NCBI GenBank assembly: GCA_928212115.1
Contig: CAKMRJ010005523.1
Location: 243,621,115-243,685,114, forward strand
From: Lactuca virosa
Lineage: Eukaryota; Streptophyta; Magnoliopsida; Asterales; Asteraceae
DNA length: 64,000 nucleotides
Reading direction: 5' to 3'
Part shown: in pieces, positions 45,938-55,889 of the stretch
Layout of the letters: every line of letters starts with the position of its first letter
Position numbering within the stretch: position 1 is the stretch's first letter
Notes under the pieces: model-generated
Database searches by the model: none
What the model saw: the letters and a program-made list of their open reading frames with translations, nothing else
What the model was told of the DNA's origin: nothing
Position numbers and translations under genes: made by a program

Positions 45938-46176
45938 AACTCGTCGAGTGCATCTAGCAACTCGTCGAGTTCCTTCAGAACTCAGAAAACAATGAAACCT
46001 CAAGTCAACTTACCAAGTTGCCAAACAACTCATCGAGTCCATACAGTATTCAGAAGATCGGGGAAAAACCCTAACCACTCGTCGAGTTATCTTACCAACT
46101 CGTCGAGTTCACTCAGAATCCAGAAGCGGGAAAACCCTATCCAAATCGTTGAGTTGGCTAAGCAACTCGTCGAGTT
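45938..46176 (-). repeat. 69-bp tandem array of palindrome pairs in the C2 5' LTR
   Basis: Pairs start at 45938/45959, 46007/46027, 46076/46097 and 46143/46164. Units are 69, 69 and 67 bp apart; within-pair distances are 21, 20, 21 and 21. The site at 46097-46109 and the second sites at 45959 and 46164 are exact AACTCGTCGAGTT. The array lies downstream of the TATA-like box in the transcribed part. Confidence 0.75.
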
Positions 46177-46786
46177 CCTTCAGCCCTTTTCTCATTCAGA
46201 CGCTTTTATGCGAAACCAAGGCTCCAAATTGTAGATCTAGTCTTCTAGGACTGAGATACTACGTAAAGCTGCAAGCTTTACGTCCATGCATGGCATTAAC
46301 GGGCTAACTTGCTAAAAAAAGGCTTAACAAGGGGGTTTAAGGCATGGAAGTTGGCCAAAGCTTGACAAAGCTTGAGTCTTTAGGCCTAAGGGGCGTAGTA
46401 GTGTCCAGATCCGAAGTCTTAGCTTCAAAGCATGCTCAAGACCAAGAATGACTCAAGAAAAAGTAGGAGTGACCATAAACTCTCTAATGGAGAGATCTAA
46501 CAAACAAGTTATCAAGGTAGAGGCTTTTTACATTCAAACGGTTGCTACAACTAAGTAGATGTCGGATCAGTAGACTCCTTCTCGTTCCAAGCTCTTAAAT
46601 CTTTGAGTTTCTTCAAGGAATGCACTAAACACACACTCTTTAGCCTTACACACACTCAAAATGGAAGGTTAGCTCGATTAGAGTGTGTTTCTGGACGATA
46701 AGGTGGTAAGGGAGGCTGGAGAGAGGACTTAAGGTCTTTTAAATAAGGTGCAAACCCTAAAAATTAGGGTTTTCACATCCAGCTTC

Positions 46787-46889
46787 AACTTGTCGAGTTA
46801 GGTCTTCCAACTCGTCGAGTAGGTTCTAAAGTTCAAGCGACCATCTCGGTCCCTACACGACGACTTGGAGCCTCCCAACTCGTCGAGTT
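46787..46889 (-). promoter_or_regulatory. C2 5' LTR four-site palindrome array
   Basis: AACTTGTCGAGTT 46787-46799, AACTCGTCGAGTA 46809-46821, TACACGACGACTT 46854-46866, AACTCGTCGAGTT 46877-46889. Distances from the LTR start (46946): 147, 125, 80 and 57 bp. Confidence 0.75.
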
Positions 46890-46951
46890 CTAGGGAAAAA
46901 TGCATAAAATCCTTAAAATTTTATTCCTGAAAATTGGGATGTTACACTTAT

Positions 46952-48622
46952 GCTTCGAGGCAGCTGAAGCCTCATGAGGCGAATTATCCCACTAATGATT
47001 TGGAGCTGAGGGTTATGGTTTTTTCCCTCAAAATTTGGTGTCACTATTTTATGGGGTTCGTTCTATCATTTACATGGACCAAAAGACTTTGAGATATATG
47101 ATGCATTAGCCAAATATGAATGTGAGGAAGCATCGGTGGCTCGACGTGGTGAAGGATTATGATTGTGAGATCATTTATCCCCCTGGGAAGGCCAATATGG
47201 TGGCTGATGCTCTTAGCCGCAAGACGGCTAGTATTCCTATCCAAGATTTATGTTTGAGGATGACAATGATTACCCTACTATTGGAGAAAATTCACGGGGC
47301 CCAGGTTGAAGCCGTGAAAGAGGAGCACCGCAAGAGTGAGCGCATTATGGGGAAGGTATCCTCGTTTGACTACGATAGTAAAGGATTCTTGGTACTGATG
47401 GAGGAGGCATACAAGTTGACGTTCTATATTCATCCAGGTGTGACAAAGTTGTACAGAGGTCTCAGAACAGATTATGGGTGCCCCTACATGAAGTAAGATG
47501 TGACCTGGTACGTAGAGAGATGCTTGACTTACAGGAAAGTCAAGGTCGAGCATCAGCGACCCCATAGAAAAATGGAGTCGTTGGGTATTCCCGATTGGAA
47601 ATGGGAAGAGATCACGATGGATTTTATCACGAAGTTACCACGGTCAACACGGGGGGTGGATTCAATTTGGGTCATCATGGATCGATTATCCAAGAGCGTG
47701 CATTTTATTCCTATTCAGGAGAGCATCTTGGCAGAGAAGTTAGCAGACATCTATATCCGTGAGGTAGTTGCATGTTACAGAGTCCCAGTTTCAGTGGTTT
47801 CAGACTGGGATGTGTGTTTCACTTTAGATTCTGGAAAATATTTCATGAGGAGTTTGGTACTCGTCTAGACTTTAGTATGGCTTTTCACCTGCAGAATGAT
47901 GGATAGAGTAAGCGAACTATCCAGACGTTGGAGCATATGATTAGGATGTGTGTGCTAGATTTTGGCGGAAGTGGGGATATGTATCTTCTGTTGTTTGAGT
48001 TCTTATACAACAATAGCTACCATGATAGCATTGATCTACCTACCTTTGAGATGATCTACGGGATAAAGTGTTGGACACCGATTTGTTGGGGAGAGGTCGG
48101 TCACCCATTCACGGGGGTACGGAGGTGGTACTCAGGACTACGGAGTTGATTCAGTAGGTGCGAGGCAGACTTCCGACCACACATATCCGATAGAAAATTT
48201 ATGTTGATAGGCAACAATCAGATTTGGAGTTTCAGGTCGGGGATATGGTACTCCTGAAGGTGTCACCTTGGAAAGGTGTTATAGCGTGGCAAGTTAGGCC
48301 CCATATATATTGGTCCTTTAGGGTTATTACCCGGGTGGGCAGGGTTGCATATCGTTTAGATCTACCCGAGGAACTTAGCCAGATTCACAGCACCTTCCAT
48401 GTCTCTCAGCTGCGGAAATGTCTGGTCGACGACTCTGTAGTGGTACCATTGGATGAAATTCAGGTGGATGAGCGCCTGAACTATGTGGAGTGACGAGTGG
48501 CGATTCTTGATTGGAAGACCAAGACCTTGCGCAACAAGGTAATGGACCTAGGAGCCCAAGGAAGAGATGAAGGAGCACTACACCGAGCTATTTGTGACAG
48601 AAGACTTCCAGGACAAATCTGA
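46952..48622 (+). pseudogene. pol: F RNase H end, integrase and damaged chromodomain tail
   Basis: Continues from 39183: ASRQLKPHEANYPTNDLEL, then DVVKDYDCEI and ADALSRK (47116 onwards). The integrase zinc region starts at HPGVTKLYRGLRTDYG, and its core follows at 47580-48120 with MDFITKLPRSTRGVDSIWVI, VVSDWDVCF and a decayed third motif. The C-terminal GPY/F-like part (48224-48493) reads EFQVGDMVLLKVSPWKGVI, FHVSQLRKCL and VDERLNYVE. The chromodomain that should follow is cut: sequence jumps from KTKTLRNK to the final helix, losing the aromatic-cage residues. Stops or shifts at about 47085, 47494, 47866, 47905, 48147 and 48491. Chromodomains normally steer integration to heterochromatin. Confidence 0.82.
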
Positions 48623-48625
48623 TTC

Positions 48626-48639
48626 AAGTGGGGGAGAGT
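48626..48639 (+). other. F polypurine tract
   Basis: AAGTGGGGGAGAGT, adjacent to the 3' LTR and identical to the C2 PPT. Confidence 0.9.
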
Positions 48640-48698
48640 TGTAATACCCATGCCAGGGATGAGATAATATGTTGATGTTGGAATTTCATTCTTGGGTG

Positions 48699-48797
48699 GC
48701 CACGACATGGTGGATCTTCACCACGGCGTGGTGATTGTTTTCTTGGTGCAGGGTTTAATGACCCGCCACGACGTGGCTATAAGGGCCACTACGTGAC
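48699..48797 (+). promoter_or_regulatory. F LTR four-site palindrome array
   Basis: GCCACGACATGGT 48699-48711, ACCACGGCGTGGT 48720-48732, GCCACGACGTGGC 48765-48777, GCCACTACGTGAC 48785-48797. Distances from the LTR start (48640): 59, 80, 125 and 145 bp. Confidence 0.75.
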
Positions 48798-49483
48798 AAG
48801 TGATTTTAATGAAACCCAAGATTTATAGGTTGGACGCCCATTTAAAGGAATGAGGAAGCTAGGGTTTGTTCACCATCAGACTCCTAAATCTCTAATGAAA
48901 ACCCTAACCTATTCCCCCCATTATTGAAGACCTTTTTGGTGTTTTTGGAAATTTTGAAAAGATAATGAAGAAAAAGGAAGTTAAGATCCAACAAGAAAGT
49001 GTTTATTATACATCCTAGCACTCTTCTGGACCTTTGTAAGTGTCCAAGACTAGGTTTCTATCATGCTAGGTTGTTATATCTCTAATTTTTGGAACATTTA
49101 GTATGATTAGGGGTTTGGATCTAAAATGTAGTTGAGTTTTTGAGCCATGCATGAGATTTTTATCAAACACCCATATTTTGGACTGATTATGTTTTCAAGA
49201 CATGCATTGGAGATGCATGTGTATAAAACACCCACCTTTATGTCAGATCTGGTATTAGAAACCCTTCTGTAGTGGTTGGGTTAATGACCTTTTGGGATTA
49301 AGGGCTTAACGGTTAAGACATTGTTGTATTTAGACTGATTGGACCTAGGGTTTGGGATTTTTGACTTTTGGCGTGGTTCTAATGGATATATCCTTCTAGA
49401 CCATGTTTTTTACCAGATCTGAGCTTTGGAGCTCTTGGAATCGAGGAAAACAGCTTAACCATTAAGTTGTTGGAAACCCAGTG

Positions 49484-49543
49484 CCCACGACGTGGCTACT
49501 GGAAAAAACTCGTTGTCTCGATGAATGAAGGCCACGGTGTAGC
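49484..49543. promoter_or_regulatory. F LTR downstream palindromes
   Basis: CCCACGACGTGGC 49484-49496 and GCCACGGTGTAGC 49531-49543, starts 47 bp apart, close to the 48 bp of the downstream C1 pair. Confidence 0.55.
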
Positions 49544-50325
49544 GGTTGACTAAAGTCAATGTTAACCATTGACTTTTGAATTTAGTTGACTTTTGGTCAA
49601 ACTCCTAGTTTTGGAAGAAGAGTTAAGGGTTACCTTGTGTAATGGTATAAGTGGTGCGTAGCATCGGTAGTGAGAGCAGCATCAGCTGAGTATCGACTGA
49701 GAGGTGAGTCTCTTCACTATACTCGGGGGTCGAAGGCACCAATGTCAACCCAATGGATTATGTTTGTAGGATGATAGTTGTCTTTGTGACACTTGCTGAT
49801 ATGCTTGTATGTGCTTGTTGTCATTGTGACTCTTTTTGATAGACTATATGCTTAGATGTATGGGTGAAATAGACCTGTACCGGTTGAAAGATACCGAATG
49901 AGTTGAAATAGACTCGGAGGTGCAATAGACCCGTACCAATTGAAAGATACCGAAGGAGTTGGAATAGACTAGGGGTGAAATAGACTAGTACCGGTTGAAA
50001 GATACCGAAGGATTTGAAATAGACTCGGGGGTGAAATAGACTCGGTTTAGCTTCGTGTTGATATATACGTTAGGTATGGGGTATTTTGGGGAAACTCACT
50101 AAGCTTTATGCTTACGGTTCTATGTTTATGGTTTCAGGTACTTCTGGTTCGAAAGGGAAGGGCCAACATGATCGTACCGCATCCACCAGTGTTCCACATT
50201 CTATGATTTTTTACTATGATGATTATATGACATGTTTTATACTCTGATGGGATTTTATCAATGATTGAATGGTTGTTTGTTTGATTTAAAAGAAATTTTT
50301 TACTTATAATTTGTGGGATGTTACA

Positions 50326-51625
50326 CGTTTGGATCTGCCAAAAGAGCTCAGTCAGGTCCACAACACCTACCATGTCTCCCAATTAAGGAAATGAGTTATT
50401 GATTAGTCTGCAATTGTACCTTTGGAATACATCCACATAGATGAGCGTCTTAAGTCTCAACCTTGTGGGGTTATAAAGTCTCAACCTTGTTCATCGTATC
50501 TTTAGATCTTGTGTTAGGTCATTGTTGGAACTTTTTAGTCCCAATCTTCTTGTCTTTGGAGTTTGGATGAACTCCAGAGCATTTGAGTGTATTATCTAGC
50601 TTCTAGACATGGTGTTGGTTGGAAAGTGGTATTGCATGACCTAGAGTGGTGTCCATTCAATTGGTGCAACCATTAAGAGCTTAGGATTAGAGATCTTGAC
50701 TTATTGGAGTGTGTAAGTGGGTAAGGTTGGAAACTTTATCCATCAAGACCTTAAGGAGATTCAGATATGAGCTTTGGAGCTCCTCGATTAAATGGATAAG
50801 AGCTTAATACATTAAGGTATTTCTTTCCAGTTGCCACAACGTGGTGGCTGGCCTGGCCACGATTGTTTTGTCGAGAAGTTTCAATGACATGGCCAAAGGA
50901 TGACCACGACGTGGAGTTCAACTGACATTGACTTTGAACATTGACTTTTACTAAGTTTGAGTTTTGGTAAAATTGCTACTTTTAGAAGGTGGACTAAGCA
51001 TTTACCTTATTTGATTCGGTAGGTGGTGTGTACTACCCATTTCTTGACTATGTGATTTGATTAGATGTTGACTACATTGTAAGGTGAGTTTCTCATTATA
51101 CTATGTAGGATACTAGTTTTCTTTATGATACTTGAATGGAAGACCATGGTTTGGCCCCTGACATTTGTATGAAAGAGCAGGGTTTGGCCCTTGGCATTTG
51201 CATGTAAGACCAAGTTTTGGCCATGACAAATATATGGAAGACCAAGATCTGGTCTCTGGCACTTGTACAAGTATAGACTATGATTTTTTTATGAGAAGGA
51301 GTAAGACTATGATTTGGCACATAATATCTTATTGGGGTTGAAATAGATCTGTTACGTTATGTATGGTATGTAGTATCTTGGGGAACTCACTAAGCTTTGT
51401 GCTTACGGTTTTATGTTTAAATATTTCAGGTACTTCTGGTTCCAAGGGGGAAGATTCTGGCATGATTGCATCGTATCCACATGAGATTTCATACATATGA
51501 TTTTATTATTACTCTAATGTTATTGGAAACACTTTTGATACTATCACTATCCTTAAAAGAAATGAATGAATATTTTGGTTGATTGAAAAACAAAATATTT
51601 TATCTAGTATTTTTGGGATGTTACA
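50326..51625 (+). mobile_element. Element G: pol tail and truncated LTR of a second F-like element
   Basis: 50326-50460 reads RLDLPKELSQVHNTYHVSQL, a stop, then VPLEYIHIDERL, the pol C-terminus seen in F at 48355-48485. It then passes, without a PPT, into LTR sequence resembling the later part of the F LTR (palindromes 50833-50915; 'ggtacttctggttcc' near 51430), ending GGGATGTTACA at 51625. F probably inserted into G, since the F LTR ends right before the G codons. Confidence 0.65.
50833..50915. promoter_or_regulatory. G LTR palindromes
   Basis: GCCACAACGTGGT 50833-50845, GCCACGATTGTTT 50856-50868 (23 bp apart), and ACCACGACGTGGA 50903-50915. Confidence 0.55.
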
Positions 51626-51825
51626 AGATTACAACACGACAACATCACTAAAAGAACTTAAGTTGAAGGTCAAAAAGGACGAATATATTGAAAAAAATCG
51701 ACCCAACCAAGTTTAGGCGAGTGGTTGGTTGTTTGAGGACTCACACTCGACCAAACTTGTCATTTTTTGTTCGAATTGCTAGTTGTTTCGTGGAGCAACC
51801 AACCACTTTGCATTCCCAAGTTAAA

Positions 51826-52073
51826 GTATCTCCCTTATATGAAAGGAAACATTAACTATGGAAGAGGTCATGAAACAGAAGACTTAATTGGGTATATTGA
51901 TAATGATCTTGGTTGGGATACCACTGATAAAGAGAGCACGAGTGGGGTGATTTTTTTTTAACTTGGAAGGAATGCAGTCACTTGGCAATCACAAAATAAC
52001 AAGATTGTTGTTTTGTCTACATGTAAAGCCAAGTTCATGGAAGCCATAATAGTGGCAATCCAATCCATTTTGT
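51826..52073 (+). pseudogene. Ty1/copia RNase H fragment
   Basis: Reads KGNINYGRGHETEDLIGYID, DKESTSGVIFF (frame disturbed by a T run at about 51952-51960), then GRNAVTWQSQNNKIVVLSTC and KFMEAI. This is the RNase H segment at the end of copia pol. It is short and damaged, with no LTR attached, and is unrelated in wording to the S copy. Confidence 0.7.
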
Positions 52074-53024
52074 AACACCTTGTTTTCCAATGATAAGAGT
52101 AAAGAATTAAGGAAATGTAATAATAGATATTATGTGCATGTAATGGAAAAACTGTAATAAATCATGAGTTTTGCTTTTACATAGAAACTAAGATTATTTT
52201 GTTATGTTTGATGCATGTTTTCGTTTCATACCAACGATGATGGATTTTAAGGGTCTAAGGCATAATAAAAGATCCTGAGGGTATGTATGTGGAAGGAAGT
52301 GAAAAAATTTCATATTACAAGGGCTTACATGTAAAAAATCCAACTTTGCATTGCCATATAGTGTCGAATATGGTTTAAGGAGAGAGAAGCAAAGAGGAAA
52401 AGGTTTTGGTGATTTCGTTTAGGAATCTTAAAGCATTGAAAATACATAGACAACATCGAAACATTGGCTTAGTATGGATCAAAATTTTCTAGAGATACGG
52501 ACTAAACCCATAAGCCTTAGTTTCTATTTTCATTGCCACTAGGGCGATATTTCATGGTATATTTAGGTAAAGTTGAATTATGAGACCCTTCACCATCATA
52601 CCATGATCATTGCACTTGAATAAGTCCATAAGAAAGTCATTAGGGTTTGTATGGTTTAAGAGCCAAAGCAATTAGGGTTTTCATGTTTGTAGTAAATGTG
52701 ATGCGTAGGGTGGATATGCGCGGCATGTAGTGCCACGAAACCTTAGTGGGTTATGGAATCATGATTGGAATGCAACCTGTTTATGAATTGGAACACGTCG
52801 CATAGACCATGCAGAATGTATTTTTTTTCGTGGTTTGGCCCATAAAGACTTGTTTGAACTCATAAGTAGCTACATTCGTCTAAAAAAGAATAGATGCATA
52901 GTAGACACTTATTGTGCATGAATCGTTCATAGGTTGCATCTGGTGGAAGTCTTCTTCCATATATCTTATTGTTATGAATCGTGTAATATGTGGATTAATA
53001 CTATTAGGTGAGTTTCATGCCTAA

Positions 53025-53061
<37 letters not shown>

Positions 53062-53094
53062 AATTATATATATATATTATATATGTTTTTGTAT
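52074..53094. other. Unassigned sequence ending in TA repeats
   Basis: Starts TGTAACACCTTG right after the copia fragment, which may be an LTR edge, but no partner was found. No gene recognised. 53027-53080 is a TA-rich microsatellite with an internal inverted arrangement. Confidence 0.4.
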
Positions 53095-53462
53095 GTTACT
53101 GTGACATCCACATTTTCATGGCCAGAAAAGACCGATTTATTTATGCTTCATTTTTAGAATCAGAGTATACTTTTATAGAAAAGTGTTGCGGAATTTTGTC
53201 CCTAGAAAACATGATAAGTATGTTTTCAAAACATTTTCCGACAAAAAAATGTATTTTATTCATTTTAAAACTTTGGTATGTCAACGTCAATACAGAAACA
53301 TAAGCATAAACATAACTTACATTCATTTACACTAGTGATCTACATCTTTTTAATCTCTCAGTGTAGTGCAGCTTAATATCGACACCTGCGATACAATAAA
53401 CTGAGTGGGTCAGGTGGGAAACCTGGTGAGTACATAGGTATTCAATCCCACAATGTTATATC

Positions 53463-53520
53463 ATATATATATATATATATATATATAATAGAATATATAT
53501 ATATATATATATAGATATAT
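53463..53520. repeat. TA microsatellite in the solo LTR
   Basis: Interrupted TA run at the same LTR position as the TA runs of element B. Confidence 0.9.
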
Positions 53521-53579
53521 ATTAGAACTCACAAAATATACAATTTCACCATATATATATATAAGCAACTTTACCCCAC

Positions 53580-54110
53580 CCTGTCGATCCTCACAACGAA
53601 CGAAACGATCCTACTCTCATTAAAACCTCTTTACCTAATCCATACTCCCAGATCCAAAATTTACCTCTTTACCTAATCCATACTCCTAGATCTAAAAGTT
53701 ACCTCTTTACCTAATCCATACTCCCGAATCTAAAAGTTACCTCTTTACCTAATCCATACTCCCGAATCTAAAAGGTACCTCTTTACCTAATCTATACTCC
53801 CGGATCGGATAAAATCTGATCCATACTCCCAGATCTGAAATTTACCTTCTTACCTAATCCATACTCCCGGATCGGGTATGTCTGATCCTTACTCCCGGAT
53901 CTAAAATTTACCTCTTTACCTAATCCATGCTCCCGGATCGGGTGTGTCTGATCCTTACTCCCGGATCCAAAATTTACCTCTTTACCTAATCCATGCTCCC
54001 GGATCGGGTATGTCTGATCCATACTCCCGGATCTAAAAACATATAACTATGTCCTAACCATACTCTCGGATTAAGGACAACTGACTAAGTCTAATCCATA
54101 CTCTCAGATA
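53580..54110 (-). repeat. Expanded 'ggatccgggagtatggattag' repeats
   Basis: About a dozen degenerate units of roughly 35-60 bp containing CCTAATCCATACTCCCGGAT. Element B has five to six at the corresponding place. Confidence 0.8.
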
Positions 54111-54332
54111 GATGGCAAGTCTTAAAGTTATTCCCTCCGTGTATATCTCATTTGTACTCACAAGGAGATACTACCCAATATCCCTCTTAATTTATCTAGG
54201 CCTACTTTGTATCCTAAATCATCATATATTTATCAGATATGCTTTTAACACGTATTCCAGGCAGTATCAAAACCAACTATTTCATCTACCCATGTTCTAC
54301 CCAACATATTCGTAGATATAAAATACATATAC

Positions 54333-54660
54333 AGTTCAGATCTGAAGGAAAAAGTTTAGATCTGAAAAGAAATTACATATATGGTTCGGATCTGAATGAA
54401 AATGACTAGATCTGAAAAACAAAATACATCTACAGCCTAGATCTGAAAAAAAAAATACATCTACGGTTTAGATCTGAAAAACAAAATACATCTACAGCTT
54501 AGATCTGAAGAAGAAGGTTTAGATCTGAAAGCAAAATACATCTACGGTTTAGATCTGAAAAACAAAATACATCTACAGCCTAGATCTGAAGAAAAAGGTT
54601 CAGATCTGAAAACAAAATACATCTACGGTTTAGATCTGAAAAACAAAGAAGTTTAAATCT
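54333..54660 (-). repeat. Tandem repeat of 'gatctgaaaaacaaaatacatctac' type
   Basis: About nine units of roughly 37 bp with TTAGATCTGAA junctions, some shortened. No counterpart is seen in the B LTRs. Confidence 0.85.
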
Positions 54661-55067
54661 TTCATCTAGCACATATCTCAAGTAAATAGATAATATGCAC
54701 ACATAAACTCTTTAACAAATATTTAATTCTTTAACAGATATTAATACTTTAATTAATACTTGTATTAAAATCATGTTCAAGAAAGGGACTATGCACTCAC
54801 TTGATAAGGTGATGATTCGGACATCACTTCGCTTCTTAAAATAACCTTCTTTGACGAAACCGAGATGTTTGCTTGAAAACCGGGCTCCGCGCGGGCAGTG
54901 TTTCAAACCAAAAAACTCTTTTTCTCGTAGACTTCAGGCTCTCCGAGGCTTTCTTCAAGTGCTAGGGAAGTTTCATAGGCTTTTGGGGGAGTTTGGGAGT
55001 TAGAGAGAGAGTTTAGAGAGAGAAAGTGAATGTTGAAGGTGTGAGAGAAGTGTTGAACCCGACACCT

Positions 55068-55126
55068 CTATATATAGGTTGTGAAACAGCTCTACTCGAC
55101 GAGTTGGTACTTCTACTCGTCGAGTC
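55068..55126 (-). promoter_or_regulatory. Solo LTR core promoter: TATA box plus palindrome pair
   Basis: TATATATA 55068-55075; TACTCGACGAGTT 55093-55105 and TACTCGTCGAGTC 55114-55126, starts 21 bp apart. The pair is at 758 and 779 bp from the LTR start; in B it is at 770 and 791. Confidence 0.7.
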
Positions 55127-55889
55127 CAGGCTAGGTGTCACCATTCTGGTGGCAGAACGTGGGTGGCCTACATTGTGCCACGTCACCCATTTTGCAGCAG
55201 CACCCTGCCGACTTCTAAACCCCGTAACTTTCGCATACGAGCTCCGTTTTCGACGTTCTTTATATCCACGCGTAGGTAAAAACAAGATCTACAACTTTCA
55301 TTTAGACTCCGTCAGCTAATTCTCGACCGATCTTAAATTTAAAGTAGGATGAGATTAGACTGTTAAATGACCGCAAAGAATTCATAACTCCTTCATATGG
55401 ACTCCGTTTTCGTCTGTCTTTTTACCGTTGAGTTCCTATTAATGAGATCTTCAACTCTCATTTAGGTCACGTAAGCCAAAAACCGCTCGAACTAAAATTC
55501 GAGTTTCGGGTCGCGCACTGCTGTGCCGAATCTTAGAAAATTCATAACTTCCTCATACGAAGTCAGATTTGGGCGTTCTTTTTATGGATGTTCTCGGTTT
55601 AACGAACACTACGACTTTTGTTTGGATTACTAAGGCTAAAAAGTCATTTATCATAAATTCACTATTTACGCCTCCTGGTGCCGTGTCGGTTTTGCCGTAA
55701 AACTTCGACGGGCCATAACTTCTTCGTTATAACTCGGATTTCGGCGTTCTTTATATGTACAGAACCCTTGATACATATTCTACAACTTGGTTAAGATTAT
55801 TTATTCTAAGTAATCTTCCATTAAAAACTCATTTTTGACGCTCATTGTCTCTAAATTGACTAGCCCGGATCTGCGGGGGTTACAGTTAC

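Larger units (their letters stand above)
39184..46946 (-). mobile_element. Element C2: complete non-coding LARD-like Ty3 derivative
   Basis: 7,763 bp with perfect duplication cttat on both sides. LTRs are 1,798 bp (39184-40981, 3') and 2,076 bp (44871-46946, 5'), both TGTAAC...GTTACA. PBS complement CTCTGATACCAACT lies at 44857-44870. PPT AAGTGGGGGAGAGT (minus, 40982-40995) is identical to the PPT of F. The 3.9-kb interior has no gag or pol, only a trace of the pol tail near the PPT (FEDRIEFKWGRVV, about 41000). This is the definition of a LARD, mobilised in trans by a Tekay-like partner. Confidence 0.85.
44871..46946 (-). repeat. C2 5' LTR
   Basis: 2,076 bp. Contains the 'ggaatgcc' units (45200-45460), a tandem array of four 67-69-bp units each with a palindrome pair (45938-46176), TATA-like TTTAAATA (46738-46745) and the four-site array (46787-46889). 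Confidence 0.87.
38418..50325 (+). mobile_element. Element F: 3' half of a Tekay-like chromovirus (Ty3/gypsy), split by C2
   Basis: Contains RT, RNase H, integrase, a damaged chromodomain tail, PPT and a 3' LTR (48640-50325). The 5' LTR, gag, protease and the start of RT are missing at the junction with E'. C2 sits inside the RNase H with duplication cttat (39179-39183 and 46947-46951). Removing C2 restores the reading order GHVIAY to ASRQLKPHE. Confidence 0.8.
48640..50325 (+). repeat. F 3' LTR
   Basis: 1,686 bp, TGTAATACCC...GATGTTACA. Four palindromes near the start (48699-48797), TATA-like ATTTAAAGG at 48840 (200 bp from the LTR start, as in C1 and C2), another pair at 49484-49543, and five 'gaaatagactcg / gttgaaagataccga' units (49868-50045). 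Confidence 0.85.
53100..55884 (-). mobile_element. Solo LTR of the B family
   Basis: 2,785 bp, starting TGTGACATCC and ending GGGGTTACA on the plus strand, so the element sense is minus. gttac flanks it at 53095-53099 and 55885-55889. It shares the B LTR design: four 160-bp units (cores at about 55256, 55414, 55573 and 55743), palindrome pair, TATA box, 'ggatccgggagtatgg' repeats, TA run and conserved end. No interior, PBS or PPT adjoins, so LTR-LTR recombination removed the rest. Confidence 0.8.

Noticed and set aside
53792..54022. Frame with repeated 'DQTYPIREHGLGKEVNF' wording
   Set aside because: Translation of the tandem 'ggatccgggagtatgg' repeat in the solo LTR.
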